Of a stretch of 64,000 nucleotides of DNA, positions 1-16,556 are shown one piece after another. The stretch covers positions 22,412,001-22,476,000 of the forward strand of contig NC_134025.1 of NCBI RefSeq assembly GCF_964204645.1, given 5' to 3'. The position numbers were made by a program, and so were the translations under genes. The DNA is from Tubulanus polymorphus (taxonomy: Eukaryota > Nemertea > Palaeonemertea > Tubulaniformes > Tubulanidae). The first letter of the stretch is position 1. Every line of letters begins with the position of its first letter. Under the pieces are notes generated by a model, which worked only from the letters and a program-made list of their open reading frames with translations, was not told the DNA's origin and searched no databases.

Positions 1-1045
1 AGGTTGGAAGGTTTTCTATATAATAACGGTCTTCGAAAAACGCTTTTTACCACCAGTTCTCATGCTTTGTTATCGCTCAACATTTCATCATACGCGCTCT
101 TTAAATACGTTTTTTTACGTACTACTATATGACGTGCTTTGCGATCACACCGATCCGAGTGCCCGCACATTTGAGAGAAAAAAAAATTAACCGTCTCTTC
201 TCACATTCTATAACACCCGTTCATTTCCTAATGAACCAACCCATCTTCGCTAAAAGATCATGTAGTGTTGGTTATGATTCGCGCTTGTGTCATTTTTTAA
301 ATGATTTTAGTAATGGTAGCATTAGAAATCGACGCAATTTCGATCGAAAGGATTTCTAGATTTTTTTTTTTTTACGAAATCAGAAAAAAAGCTTTAGCTT
401 CCTGACAGTTTTGAATCTTCCAGTTACAGTGGTTTTAATTAAAGTACGGCGCATTCCAGGTTCGCTAGTCTTTTGGAAAATTTGAAAAAAAAATCTAAAC
501 TTTTAGCTCCTGAAATCTCAAGTAGGCAGGTTTCGAATGAACATTTTCTGGTGTGAGAAAAGCAATTGAGGGGAAATGTTGACCGCCTATCAGACTTATG
601 GGATCGTTCTATGCTGAAATAGATTCAGTGCATTCTGGATAAAAAAAAGAATCACCAGACATAGAGTGCTTTCTGGATGAAACCAATTCACCAGAAGTGT
701 ATTCTGTATTCTAGAATCAGTTGAACTCAAACGAAACCTCCCGTAAATCTATAACCCAGATGACTGTAACAGAGATGTTTGACACTGGTTAGGAACTGTT
801 GATTATCCTAAGACTAACGATATAATGTTTGTTGCTGTTTTACTAACCATTTTTTCTATTTCCTAAATCAGTAGTAATTAAAGGTTGTACTGTGTAGTTT
901 GAATTAATTTTGCACCTAAGAAATCTTGCTGGATATTTTACTCTGATATCCAAAATGACATTCCCTAAATACTTTGATTTTATTCTCCTAAAAGAACTGT
1001 TGATTTTATTCTCCTAAAAGAACTGTTGATTTTGATATGTTTCAG
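1..1045. other. Intronic DNA upstream of first visible DIP2 exon
   Basis: No exon with a DIP2-like reading frame and flanking AG/GT signals was found here. The stretch is AT-rich with homopolymer A/T runs, and most likely belongs to the DIP2 intron preceding the exon at 1046. The first visible exon begins with two bases of a split codon, so the gene must continue to the left of the window. Confidence 0.6.
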
Positions 1046-4000
1046 GGTCTTTGACATCATGTGATTCGTTTTTGCAAGTCTTCCAAAGCAAAGGTTTACA
1101 GCCAGAAGCTATTTGTCCTTGTGCCAGTTCCCCAGAAGGGCTCACAGTGTCAGTGCGAAGGTAAGCATTACTAGGAACTTGAATGGTCAGATGCCATCTA
1201 ATTCCTACCTTCCACAATTCACTTTCCAAATGATACTTTTTTTGTGTCTGAATGATGGCACCACATGGTAAAGATGCCTGGAATTTTTTCAAAAATGTTG
1301 TTTACATTTCAGACCTGGCAGAGCTGGTTCTGGTAATACGGGAAGAGGGGTTCTATCTATGCAGGGTCTTAGCTACGGAGTTGTACGCGTAGATTCGGAA
1401 AACAGTTTGACTTCTTTGACACTGCAAGACTGTGGACAAGTGATGCCTGGAGGTACGAAGATTTTCCCTCAAAACGTTGATTCATTCATAATCTCAAAGT
1501 GACTATCTATCAATGTAATTTTCTCTTCCAATTTTAGCAATGACGGTTGTCGTACGAATCGATGGTCCACCATATCTATGCAAGACTGACGAAGTCGGCG
1601 AAATATGTATCAGTGCTGGTTACACTGGAAATTACTACTGGGGATTAGAAGGAATAAGCAATTCTACTTTCAAAGTAATTAGTCGGTTCATCCTTCTTTT
1701 GAAAATAGATTCATTGAAATGCTGAAGTGATACTGCTTCTCCGATAGATTCTAAATATTTGATTCATGTTTGTTTCAGGTATTGCCATTAGGTACAGGCA
1801 GTAGTCCTGTTACTGAGAAAAGTTTTGTCCGGACAGGCCTTCTCGGTTTCCTAGGTCCGGTAAGTATCGACTTCCGAAGCGCGCTTCACCAAAGCTTTTT
1901 CTCAGCTGGTTTTTCGTAACTGATGAATAATCTTGCAACTATTACAGGGTGGACTGGTATTTATTTGCGGAAGTCGCGAAGGTTTGATGACCGTCGGCGG
2001 CAGACGGCATAACACCGACGATATCATCGCTACAGTTTTAGCCGTCGAACCAATGAAATTTATCTATCGCGGCAGGTAAGGCATTTCATACGAAATCGCA
2101 GTAATCATATTATTCGAAATGATCGCTCCTGATACCGGCTTGTTAAATTTTCTATTTTAGGATAGCCGTATTTTCTATAAAGGTGCTCCGTGATGAACGA
2201 ATTGTGATAGTAGCTGAACAGAGACCCGACTGCACTGAGGAAGAGGTCAGATATTTTAGATACATAATTTTCTTCATTGATAAGTGATATGATTATTTTT
2301 AGCATTTAGTGTTTTTGAAATCAGATCCTAGGTCCAATAACGTGATAAAACTACGCAATAAATCTCACTCTTGAGAATGGTTTTTAGGATAAAACCGAAA
2401 ATTCGAGGTTTTAATAAATTCTTTATAGTTTTGATGTTTCTCTTTCGAACTTGTGACTGTAGGACTCATATTTCATTTCTTTCCTAGGTCCCATGTTGAA
2501 ACGAAAATGAATTTGTACGTTTGTATTTTTCAGAGCTTCCAATGGATGAGTCGGGTCCTGCAAGCTGTTGACAGTATACACCAAGTGGGTGTTTACTGTT
2601 TAGCTCTAGTCCCACCAAATTATCTACCTAAGGTATAGCCAAACTTATACGGAACGGACCATTGTCAGATTTAGCATCGGTCCAAAAATGGATCTTACAA
2701 ACGACGAAATTTTCATACGAAACGTTCATACTTTTCGTTGCGCTATTTCAGACGCCGTTAGGTGGTATACATCTCCATGATACGAAGAAGAAATTCCTCG
2801 ATGGCTGTCTCCATCCGGCGAATGTACTCATGTGTCCGCATACTTGCGTAACCAATTTACCAAAACCCCGAGAAATCCATTCAAGTAAGAGCGCAATCTA
2901 CGAATTCGCTTGAAGCATCGACTGATTGAGAAAGGGCGTTTAAAATGTGAATCCGATTCTCTTTTCAGATGTCGGTCCATCCGCCATGTACGTGGGCAAC
3001 ATTGTCCAAGGTGCTCGCATGGCATGGGCTCAGGGTAGGGATATCGGAGTCATTGATGAGGACAGTGACTCCGCCCGTAAGGTAGGCCAAAATGTAAGAT
3101 CATCGTCATTTTTCATAGGGTTCTTCGGGCGGGGATTCTTCGATCATTTAATCGCATAGTCACTCATACTTTCAACCATTAACTCAAAATCACCGCTTTC
3201 GAAAAGAAAGATATTTCGGCTTTACAATTGTATCATTCATGCTCAATACCATTTAACATTCCTTCATCATGATTTGAAAATAGTTGAGATTGTCAGTTAT
3301 TCATTTATATGCATTACTTATTGATATGATTCTGTACCGTCATTTTAGCAACACCAGTTCCTGACGGAAATTCTAAAATGGCGATCGGGTACAACTCCAG
3401 ACCATATACTCTTCACTATGATGAACGCTAAGGTAAATGAAATGATCCTACGAACCGATTAATGTAAATCGAAGTTATGTTGTTATAGCTGGATATCGGA
3501 ATGAATGAATTTCTGTTCGTAGGGTCAAGCCCAGGTGACGATGACTTGTTCCCAGTTACACAAGAAAGCCGAAAGAATTGCTTCTATGTTGATGGATAAG
3601 TCAAAATTAAACACAGGCGACCATGTAGCCCTTGTGTATACACCAGGTAGGTCAAGCGTTGATACTTCCTTAGCAATGTCTAATGTTTCCAATCGTAGGC
3701 CTATGTCATTAGGTTCTTGGCATATGATACAGTCACGGCATTTAATGAGAGATCACTAAAATCTAAAATATTGCATTTGTAAAATCAATCCGTTAATATC
3801 TTACATATCTTACATATTGGACTGTAGGGAATAGTTGGGGGGAAGCAAGTCAAATGAAAGTGGAAAAGTGGCCATCCTCATCTCTCGGTATTTTTAGATA
3901 TAATTTGCCTTAAAAAAAGTATTTCTGTTACAGGTGTTGATTTGATAGCTGCATTTTATGGTTGTTTATACGCCGGATGCGTACCAGTAACTGTTCGTCC

Positions 4001-7000
4001 ACCTCATCCTCAAAACATTACCACTACGCTGCCAACTGTGCGAATGATTGTCGAAGTCAGTAAATCAGTGGCAGTTCTATCAAACTCACTGACAATCAAG
4101 CTCCTCAAATCAAAAGTACGTAGCATGATACAACAGAATTTAGATTTAGACTGCATTCAATTTCATATAGTTAAATCGGGTCTTCACTTAACACCTCTGC
4201 TCAAATCATTAAAAGCATTAAAGCAGGGGGTTTTCAAATGATATCGAACCTATTGCTGTGATAATTCAATTGCCCCCAGAAGTTTGATTTTCTGGCTAGG
4301 GTAGTCTATCAATATAATAAAATGCGAAAGTACAGTATTTTTCCATCAAGTACTTATTGTATTACAATATGATGGTTATATTTGTGTATTAGGAAGCAGC
4401 TGTGATTGTCGATGTAAAAACATGGCCAGCTTTACTAGACACGGATGATTTGCCGAAGAAGAAAATTGCGTCTATATACAGAGCCCCGACCCCTGAGATG
4501 CTGTGTTATTTAGACTTCAGTGTATCGACTACTGGCATGTTGGCCGGAGTCAAGGTATGAATAATGTAATGCGTCCTATTTCTGCCTCGATTCTCGGGAG
4601 GGTTTTGTAACTGGCATTGTGAATAATGATACCAAGATAAGATGCCAAACTGTACTTAGCGGTGTCGATGAATTTATCTATCGGTTAATGTGAATTCGCC
4701 AGCAGCCTGAAATGGCTCTTCTGGTCTTAATGCTCCTACCACGGTTGCATAAGGATGAATCCCTGATTTTTAAGATGAAGTAAAGGTTTCCTTGGCTCAA
4801 TGATTGATTCAATTTAGAATTCATGAGGTACATATGCACCTAATGTGGCTGCAGATGGTCACCATCAAAATTAGTTTCTTGTAACTCGTTCATTCGAAAA
4901 GTATTGTGAAGTTTAGATTTTACCAAAGAAGTTCAAAACGTCGCTCTCGACGTAGCAGAATACATAGTAGTACATAATATTGTTAAATCCATGTTGACTT
5001 TATCGGTATACTGAATGAGGTATTCTTATTTTATAGTGTTCTCATGCAGCTGTGTCGGCTCTGTGTCGATCTGAGAAGTTACAATGTGAACTATATCCAT
5101 CACGCGATGTATGTCTATGTTTAGATCCGTACAGTGGACTTGGTTTTGTATTATGGTGTCTCAGCAGGTGTGTTCTTCTACCTTCGCATACGTATTTCAT
5201 AAACCTTACCTTATTAAGTCTGTTCTTACATGTAACTTGATTCTTGTTAATCTATTGTCTATTGCAGTATTTATTCAGGTCACCATTCCATTCTGATTCC
5301 ACCGACTGAGGTCGAATTAAACCCTGGTCTATGGCTTACGACTGTCAGTCAGTACAAAGGTAAATTCATAGAAAATCATCAGACTTAGCAATGATCAGAA
5401 AAGAGAATTTTCAAACCACATAACAGAGCGCCGATTTCGATTTTCAACCTGGGGTCGGAATTTCCCCTATTTCTACTCATTTTGATGGGTCTGCAAAAGG
5501 TAGAAAGAATTCGTAAGCTTCTGCTCTATGAATTGATGTGGGAAAATCTTGCTGTGCTAAATACAGATTTCCATATAAATCTATATGGGTTGGCAGTCTG
5601 CGTATCCCTGTGCAGATGTAGACCTATGTCATTCAACACTCGAGGTGTTAACAGTACAACAATTATCTTGCAGACAACATTTCTCCATTTCAGTGCGAGA
5701 TACGTTTTGTTCGTACGGCGTAATGGAATTGTGTAGTAAAGGACTCGGTACGTCGACCGCTGCATTGAAGGCTAAAGGCGTCAATTTATCGTGCGTTCGA
5801 ACGTGCGTAGTAGTCGCCGAGGAGCGTCCGCGTATGCATCTCACTACCAGTTTCACCAAGTTGTTTTCGGGATTAGGTTTATCGCCTCGAGCCGTAAGCA
5901 CCAGTTTCGGCTGTCGCGTGAACGTCGGCATTTGTTTACAGGTAAAGAAATGGACGATGAATATCTCCATTAATATGTCATTAGAATTAATGTACCTATA
6001 TAAAAGCAAGGTTGAAGGGTTTACTGGTACTTTTTGCACTGTCATCATTGGATAGATGAAAAATGATAACAATGGAATAAACTCACTTTGTAACATAGGC
6101 CTAGCTATCTTCATTGTAACCAATTAAGTGTCAGAAAAAAGCCACCTGGCAACGTTCTATCTAAACACCTCTGGTAGCGCTGCAAACTTTTTGCAGAACC
6201 CTTAGATCTCTCATCCCGAAGACTTTGAGGGTTAACAGTAACAAGGGCATGACTAATCTGTCCTGTCTTCTCTACCATGCAGCACCAGTCCAGTGTTTTT
6301 CTGTTTTGTCGTTTGGTAATTTATCAAAAAGTCCACCTTGTAGTACATGTAGATAATTTCTGCTGATAATAAATGTTAATTATGTATATCGATCATTTCT
6401 AGGGAGCATCCAGTCCAGATATAACCACCGTATTCGTAGATACGCGCGCTTTACGCAACGACAGGGTGGCACTCGTTGAAAAAGGCAGTCCAAATAGTTT
6501 GTGTCTGATGGAATCAGGGAAACTTTTACCAGGTGTGAAAGTTGTGATAGCTAATCCAGATACAAAAGGCCAGTGCGCCGATTCCCATTTAGGGGAGGTA
6601 AGTTTACTGACATTATATATTAAATGGAGTTGTCAGTGGTTTACCTTTAACGACTGGAAATGAATGCTTCTCTTTTTAGATCTGGGTGTCCAGTCCCCAT
6701 AATTCCTCAGGTTATTTTACGATATATGGTGATGATTCATTGCATGGGGACCATTTCTCTGCTCATCTAGCTACGGGTGATACAGCGACTGCGTACGCGA
6801 GGACCGGTTTCCTGGGTTTCGTTCGTCGTACGGAACTAACTCAATCCGATGGAGGTGATTATTGTTGTTTGAATGTTTTTAAAAAACATTTATACAGCTA
6901 CTTGAAGAGTTTTGATGAAGAATATTTTTCTGACCCTCTGTATAAAATATATACACCCAGATGTCGCACAATTTAGACGATATTTTGATGGTCAACAAAG

Positions 7001-8178
7001 ACCTGAGTGAAGTCAATTTTGCTATTATGAATACTATGAAGTCTACACAGACAATATATGTGAATTTCTACAATTACTGTAATTATACTGTGATGATTTT
7101 GAATATGACTTTGTTTCGTTAATCAGAGCGACATGATGCTATATTCGTGGTTGGTGCTTTGGATGAAACGTTGATGTTGAAAGGCATGAGATACCATCCT
7201 ATAGACATTGAAAACAGTGTGCTCCGATGTCACCGTAAAATCTGTGAATGGTGAGTAGAATTTACATTAACATTAGATGGCATGTATGCTGCTTAAAGAA
7301 TAGAGTGGGAAGATCTATTCAGGTGGCATAACCTAAGCTCTGTCACTGGCTGCATATGATTAAAGGTTACAGGATCTTTAAGCCTGGGGCTGATTGTGAC
7401 TTATTCTTGTCCGAGGCTTGGTTGTCATTGTGCACTGTCTATAGCACGGTTCCAACTGTCAGTAATCCTAAAGCCTAGTTCAGACAACAGATAGTTCTTG
7501 GCAAGTTCTTACGAAAGTGAAGAGATCCCGAGAGATCTATCTTGTTGATACTCTACTGAATTTTTTGATGGCATACTGATTATGATACATGTATGCTTCA
7601 GGAAATTCTTTTAATCCGTGCATAGCTTTGACTTTGATTGTGGCTAAACTAGACCTAACAGATATTTCGAGGCAGAGAGTGTTAAAACCTGTAAATTTAA
7701 CTCATCCTCTCATAAAATTGCAACCATTCGGATGTATTTCTTTAAAAATAAATAAAACCGAGGGTGGGAAACCCCAATAGAGGCCTTTGACATGGCTGCT
7801 TTCCGAGAAATGCCTTTTCTGCTGGACCCCGGTCTTCCAATTTTCCTAGATCTGCCCCTGCCGTTGCATTCACGCTATCACAAATGAATTCTGTATATTA
7901 TTGCATTTCTTTTGATTTTTTTCAGCGCCGTATTTACCTGGACGAACCTTCTCGTCGTCGTCGTCGAATTGGACGGCAACGAAAACGAAGCGTTGGATCT
8001 GGTCGCGTTGGTGACGAACGCCGTGCTCGAAGAACACCAACAAGTCGTCGGCGTCGTCGTCGTCGTCGACCCGGGGGTCGTGCCGATTAACTCGCGCGGC
8101 GAGAAACAGCGCATGCATCTGCGAGACGGATTCCTCGCCGATCAACTCGATCCGATTTACGTTGCGTACAACATGTAA
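1046..8178 (+). CDS. DIP2: Disco-interacting protein 2 (DIP2), 3' part of gene
   Basis: Twenty coding exons: 1046-1160, 1313-1452, 1538-1674, 1779-1859, 1948-2075, 2161-2245, 2534-2632, 2752-2884, 2969-3081, 3349-3432, 3523-3646, 3934-4115, 4393-4554, 5037-5167, 5268-5359, 5694-5941, 6403-6597, 6680-6854, 7127-7250, 7926-8178. All introns are GT-AG and phases agree throughout, giving 932 residues to the TAA at 8176. DIP2 proteins have an N-terminal DMAP1-binding region and two adenylate-forming (FAAL-like) domains. This window carries the end of the first domain (RRHN and EPMKFxYRGRIAVFS segments) and all of the second (PPHPQN, DFSVSTTGMLAGVK, EERPR, CRVN, GRGMRYHP-like MRYHPIDIE). The protein ends in the near-invariant family C-terminus DPIYVAYNM. 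The family is linked to diacylglycerol/acyl metabolism and axon patterning. The N-terminal third lies outside the window. The last exon has very high CpG content compared with its flanks. Confidence 0.97.
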
Positions 8179-9687
8179 TTCGCTACTAAACTCGCGTTAT
8201 GTCCTCGCGCGGTGACTATATTATTTCGGTTCATTCCATGTGCTGTCTGTCGTCACTCTGCGGTGCTCGCTGGATAACATTTTCGCGCAGCGTACAGGGA
8301 ATATAGTCATATGCCTATTGCGAATAGACTACGCTATTAACACTCTGCAGTCCTTTCCAGTCCATCCTTGGTGCAGTGGCCGATAACGCCATTGCGGGAT
8401 ATTTCTGGAAACTATGCGAAGATGCGCGCGCACGCGTGTGTACATTACTCCTATTGTCTCATAGGACGTTTGTGAAACGTGTCGTATCTTATACCTGCGG
8501 CGTGAAAAATATCGCGCGTTTGTCTCCTTGTTGTTCGTGAACCTCGAAAAAAGAAATGAAAACTCATTTTCCACATCTAAAAGAGTCGGTCATAATATCG
8601 TTTATTCTTCATTCCTAAAAGGAATTAGATATTCATAAAAACGAATGCTAGTGTGCTAGTACTATCAGATGTTGAGAGATATTTCAAAACATAGCTACGA
8701 AACGAATTCTTAGTGGCGTATGATAAAAACTTTTTATTGTATGCATGTGTCCAATAGGATTCATTATTGCCATTCGCACTAAACATTACTATACACTAAA
8801 TATAGGCTATACACCGCGATGCAGAAAGAAGCACTGAGAAATCAATAGAATATGATTATAGCCCGTTAGGTTTGGCTAATTGATTAGCAGCCCTGATGAA
8901 CTGTTAAGATACCGGTATGTTTTTGTTTAGAAAATATTAGAACACCAAATTCTATGCGATGGGTAATGAACAACGAGATGTTGATTCGATTTCATATGGT
9001 GATATTTGCTCAAAAAGATGCCGTTTGATTTCGTGCAAGCAAATTCCGTGTGATTTACATAACATATGTACATAAAAAAATAGTTTAGAGGTTAGATGCA
9101 CTCACTTGCCATCAGAGAAGAGACAGTATGTGTGAAAAGCTGAATGCTGTGTTTTTGCCTTCGAGTCCACTTATTGATCAGATGTGACCAAAATGGTTAA
9201 CTATATAGTTTGTGGGGTGGGCAAGAATTTGACTTGCAATCTTTTTCAAAAAATTCCGAGCTTCGAAATGTCTATTATTCCAACTATAATGGCCACGATA
9301 TTTTGTATCAAATTATGTCGCATGAACCTATTCGGCAGTGTAAAATCCTGTAAGAAATAGCCCCATTGCTAAAGATGAGACAAATCATAGTGGTTATTCA
9401 GAAGAACTTGAAATAGAAAAATTGTTTAGCCGTCAAAAGCCTCTCTAAAAATAGATTTAATTTTCTTCTCTAGTTTTAACTAATGAACCCGCGTTCAGAT
9501 CTTAATGAGTGAATGTTTTAAGATTAATTTATTTGTCAGTCAATCAGTTAGTCAGTCGATATTTTTTTTTCGTTGTTTTTCTTGAATAGTATGTGTGTCC
9601 GCGAGTCTTGAGTCTTTCATTTTCACAGTGTGTACATATTTGTAATTTAGAGAGTAGAGCAATTTACCTGAGATTGTAAATATATAC

Positions 9688-9693
9688 ATTAAA
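9688..9693 (+). terminator. Possible DIP2 poly(A) signal ATTAAA
   Basis: ATTAAA sits about 1.5 kb after the DIP2 stop, following TGTAAATATATAC-type 3' UTR sequence. The next good candidate on this strand is AATAAA at 11011-11016. No transcript evidence is available, so this is only a position-based guess. Confidence 0.25.
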
Positions 9694-9801
9694 TGCATTA
9701 TTATGTGTAAAATAACCAGCCATAGTATATATATATGTGTACATATTCAGCCACGTGGTAGTATTAATTTTTTTTTTTGATAATGCACGCATTATATTTG
9801 C

Positions 9802-9838
9802 TCATCCTCCCTCAGAAGGATACAAACCTGATGGCATC
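9802..9838. repeat. Solo end of the tRNA-Ser-like foldback family
   Basis: The stretch resembles the left end of the element at 17869-18218: CATCCTCCCTCAGAAGGAT followed by AAACCTGATGGCATC. It is a single terminal-repeat fragment with a decayed B-box (GGTTTGTATCC on the minus strand). No second end is visible nearby. Confidence 0.55.
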
Positions 9839-11903
9839 CCAATCTTTGATTTACAGTTATCAGAGTATGAAATCATCTATTGGAAATTCGATGAAATGAT
9901 TATTTCTATTTAGAAAATCTGATTGGGTCCGCGTATTTTTTTGCGATTACACCATCGAGTCTTGATGACATTAGGTTGTAGTCACTGCAGGGAAGGATCG
10001 CGTCAAATATGCTTTTCACGATTTCATTAATTATAAAAACACTTGATTATTATTTATAATTTGTCGCAAGAAAAATGAACGGTTTTAGAAAGTCGTCATT
10101 TCAACAGCTTTCTAACTGAATCTACCACTAATGACAACCAGCACAATGGCACAATCGGTTTTAATTTAATAAGCTAAAATTATTATAGTAATTATGATAA
10201 ACAATACTTATCAATTATTATTCAATTAATTAATTATGTTTTACGAAGGAGTTGTACTGTGAGTGTTTTTATAATTATCATTATTTTTATTGACCAGATA
10301 GGAACTTCATCGAGTTGTCGCGAAGGCATAGTTGCAATACTACACGAAGACGTACGGATTTTGGTGTTGTTTTAAAATTTATTTCTAGTCATTTCAGTTG
10401 TGGCTAGCGTGCCGGCTGGAACTTTTGAATGAACGCAAACGATTCTCTTATTAACCAACTTGAAACCATGTTTTGATTCTAATATGAAAACTTACTGGAG
10501 CCTTTCGGGGAAGAGTAATTGTCGTAAACGAACTCACTGTGCCACAACATCAATCTTTTAATGAATTGTTTAAATATATGTGATTTGCTTCAGCAATTCA
10601 AAGAAAGGATGAAAAATATTTCCTGAATTCACTGTAATGAGATATGGATGATTTTAAGAGAACAATAACTGTTCGATATATTTGATCTGAAGTGAATGTC
10701 TATTCGCATAGACATAATATGTTATGAAATATTTCACATCCGACCTGGATTTTATAAGACTTTTAATCAGACATTTGAATTGGGTTTTATGATAAAATCT
10801 GTACGGTTAGCCATCCCTGAGATTTTTTTCAAGTTTCGAGTAATACGTGGCATCTATCCTGTATAAATACATAATTTGAGCTGATTCTGTACATTACCAT
10901 TATATGAATTATATTTAGTTGTTTTGTAATCACGGCTCTCTTCATAACTTTTGCATATCTGGATCTTTATGTTGCCAGAAATGAAAATTAAATGCAAAAA
11001 TGTTTTCTTAAATAAAGAAGCTCGTTCGTTTTCTTTGTCGGAGAGTTCCATTCACAGCAGCATCCAATGAAACCCTTAACAACACCTCCACAGTTGTTGA
11101 GTGTCATGTCCTCGTAAGTGCAGGAGTTGAACTAGACTGCAAGCAATTGAGATGATTGCTCGTAGAAATAGATATCTAAAAAAAACACGAGGATACGAAG
11201 ACTATGCTTATATCGTCATGGCATATACTGCCCCCAGTATTGTGGAAACGTTACCGTATACCTTCGATATACCCTACGCTTGTACCATATTACTCTCAGA
11301 TCATATGGATGTTGCCAGTCCTGGCTGATACGACAAGAGCGTAGTATGAGTCAACTGTACTAGAAAATTTCTGCACAAAGGCATTTAGAGCTCATAGTTC
11401 ACTGAAGATGCGCCAGACAAGGCAGAAAATCTAATAACCCTGCCCTGATACACCAGGGAAAATGAAGGATGTGTCTTAAAATGAAAATGAACTGCCGTAC
11501 GAATATACCGGTAACTATGAATTCAAAACCTGATGACATCTTGATCTCAAATGTTGGTGAACTCGAGTAGAACCAGAAATAATGACACTCTTGAAAACCA
11601 ATAGATTAATACCGGTATATACAATATTTCATTCGTGAATATACAAAAAGTACAATACTTCTTTCTCTTCAATGGCATGAACATCTTTTCCACGAGTGCA
11701 TTCACAATGAGAATGAAAATACTTTTGACACTATTCTCATAGCGAAAAATTTCAATTAATTTATTCATAATTGATTTATCTAAAAATGAATAAATGCAGA
11801 TTCACAAAAACACTTGGGGTGCACATAGCACTGTGGTAGTAGCTTATGGTTGACAGTTTGGCAATATTTGAAAGCATGATACGGATCTTCTTTGATGCAA
11901 TGA

Positions 11904-11909
11904 TTTATT
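11904..11909 (-). terminator. Possible NABP poly(A) signal
   Basis: TTTATT on the plus strand reads AATAAA in the NABP direction, about 300 bases past its stop codon. A second copy lies at 11760-11765. Either would give a short, typical 3' UTR. Confidence 0.3.
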
Positions 11910-12205
11910 ATGCGAGGAAAGGTAAAAAATTCAATGATCCTCATTTCTAGAAATTCATGATTCAATACACAAATTGACTCGATGCTTCTTCTATCACATG
12001 ATTCTAGTGTCAAGAAATCCTCCCTGTTAAAACACCTTTTACAAGGTTGAATGTTAATTCAATATCACAACACTAGCCAGCGCGTGAGCACCTGAGTTAG
12101 AACACAGAGTACACAGACAGACTATCAGTTTTTTTACGCGAACGTCATCAATGTTCGACGACTGAGTTTAAAGGCACATACACTTCACTCGAGACAGTCG
12201 TGTCA

Positions 12206-14180
<1,975 letters not shown>

Positions 14181-16481
14181 TCTATTTATTTTTATTTTTA
14201 GTTAAAAAGAAGCCAGGGATGGTAGGGATAAAATCAATTAAGGAGAACTGCATCTGTCATTATAGTTAGAGGTGAAGTTGTTGAATGACGATGTAGCAAT
14301 AATTTGTAATTTGAATCCGGACACCTGGACCGGACCAGGAGAACCAATCGCTACGAGTTTGGCCCTTATCTTCTACTTCGTTTTCTCTATCATTTCCCGA
14401 AAACAAATTCGTTGCAACATTGTTTGCATTATCAAAGAAATGTCGAATAATGATTGATCATGGGGCTCGTATCAAGTCGTTTGACGGATTATCGCTTATG
14501 CACTAAAAAGCTAAAGTTTGATGGCCCACTCTTTAAGGAGTTACCCGAGGAGCGAAAGCGAAATTCCACAACGATCAATAAACAAAACTGCGTAGAATAA
14601 ACGCTGATTTTTATTGTGAATGGCACCCTTTTAATGACAAAAACAAACTTCGCATAGATCATTCATAAAAATAAAAAAACAATTTTCACATATATACATT
14701 CTATAATTGTACACGAGTGCTGAAGAGTACAGGAACCTAACAGAATTAGAATATTAACATCTGTCCACGCAAACGAATTGACTATATTATTAGTTGTCAG
14801 TTTATCAAATACATACAAAAAATGCATCCACTACAAAACACTAGTTTTGACAAGAATTTTGTCCATTCATCCGTATTTGCAACAACTAGCTAAAGATATG
14901 TTGGTAAATATCGATTGAGCATACATATGATTATTCGTGTATGAAGAACAATGCAACTGCAAATGATTCATTGTTAAGAGTTATCCTTAATTTCCCCTGG
15001 TCTTGGAGTCTTATTACACTGAAAATGTCTTTCAGTACTCTCACAGTAGGTAATCTTTTACAATGGAACTTTATAGATTACAAATTGTATATTTAGATAC
15101 TACAGTGACAAACATCGCACCAGGCCCTCATAGCTGGTTGAAAGTAGTTGTTCATTTTTCTCATTTGGGGCAAAATTTTGGTCCGCTTTTTCATTTAATC
15201 TAATAATACATATTCCACCGCTATACGTGTCTATACTTGCATCGATATGCGAATATGAAGATTTGAAAAGAACAAAGATGGATGAAAGGCGATAACAGTG
15301 AAATGAAGAACAGGCATCGACAGCACAAAGATTGACAACTTTTAAGACAGTGCTTTAACACGTTAGCCATCGGCTTGATAATACGGTGCCGCCCCCAATT
15401 GCCACACAAATGTACTAGTAGGTTGGCACTGGCGCTGTTATATAGTCAGACTTTGCTAGAAATTGACTAATGAGCATCGAGAATGAAACCGAGTTTGTTC
15501 ACATTGTCAGCCAATAAGGAACTGTGTCATTCCCGTATGCCAGAGTGCAAATCTGACTGTTAATAGGAAGAATCAGCTACGAATATATCTTTAGTGGCAC
15601 CAGTGAGAGAACCAGAAGTACGAGTATATTCATAGCCGACAAGGAACGTGTCAAAGAGACCATGGCAACGAAAGTTATCTTTTACCACGAAACTGGTTAA
15701 GGATTGCGCGCAAGGAACCACTACTGCTTAGTGCCTTTAACTCAATACATGTATTACTTTTACGCATCATAAATTGACCCAAATAAAGTATTGGCTTTTA
15801 CACTTTTCTACGTTTATGCACGGCCCTATCATTTTTCAACCTTAGAGCAATCGGTATCTGTATTCTTCGGGAAAAATCTACTGAGTTAAATTTGTTACAC
15901 CGAATTTGAAATTACCGCTAGTAGTTTTAAAATTACGTACGTTATGACAATTATATTATTTGTGAATATAAAATACGAATGAAATCAACAAAATAATCGC
16001 TAAGATTTGGAAAACAAACTTTAAATAAGCTCGAGAGACTTTCGATGAACCTCTCTGAGGACTGAGGAAATCTTTTCACAACTAATTACTCATAATATAT
16101 AAGATCATTCATCCTGGATAATCTGTGACTAGTCCCTAAACTACAGAGATTAATTAATGTATACATAAAGCAAATGCTATCATCATCACAGTTTAAATGA
16201 ATACATTCTCACATGTTTTAACTCCAAAAAAAACAATTTCTTATTCTGATATAATATATCTACCCCATCGGTTGAACTACTATTGTGAGCAGGTTTACGA
16301 CTGATGTTGTATATTATCACAAGAAAATTTCTAACCAAAGACCGGAAAAAATAAATTATTGTCAAGTTAGCGTCGTTCATCTTATTCATTGGTTAATAAC
16401 CAATCCCATAATCGTGTTGCTGCCGGAGCATACAAAACCAAGTTACAAATGGGTGCCAATAGGTATGTTTCATAGGTACTG

Positions 16482-16556
16482 GTACAGGTAAAACCTCCCT
16501 TAGTGAACACGTTTTGTTTATTACCACGCGTGTTCTCAATAGAGGTTTTACTGTAC
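16482..16556. repeat. Small foldback repeat (AAAACCTC family)
   Basis: The arms GTACAGGTAAAACCTC and GAGGTTTTACTGTAC, with an inner pair GTGAACACG/CGTGTTCTC, form a hairpin about 75 bp long. A diverged relative is at 47697-47773. It looks like a very short MITE. Confidence 0.6.

Larger units (their letters stand above)
8179..12205. other. Intergenic DNA between convergent DIP2 and NABP (3' UTRs)
   Basis: No supported coding exon was found. The left part probably contains the DIP2 3' UTR, with a possible ATTAAA poly(A) signal at 9688 or AATAAA at 11011. The right part probably contains the NABP 3' UTR, transcribed from the minus strand. A repeat fragment lies at 9802-9838. The rest is AT-rich unique-looking sequence in which I see nothing specific. 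Confidence 0.6.

Noticed and set aside
5629-6123. 164-codon minus-strand open frame across a DIP2 exon
   Set aside because: It crosses the DIP2 exon 5694-5941 and its intron, and has no recognisable protein features.
7870-8145. Asp/Thr-rich minus-strand frames over the last DIP2 exon
   Set aside because: The plus strand encodes the conserved DIP2 C-terminus; GTC/GTG valine codons read backwards give Asp and Thr runs.
14272-14457. 61-codon plus-strand frame upstream of NABP
   Set aside because: No family motif, no consistent splice partners, and no sign of conservation that I can see.
15221-15409. 62-codon minus-strand Cys/Leu-rich frame
   Set aside because: It lies in the NABP-PCNX gap without acceptor/donor context or recognisable homology; likely chance.
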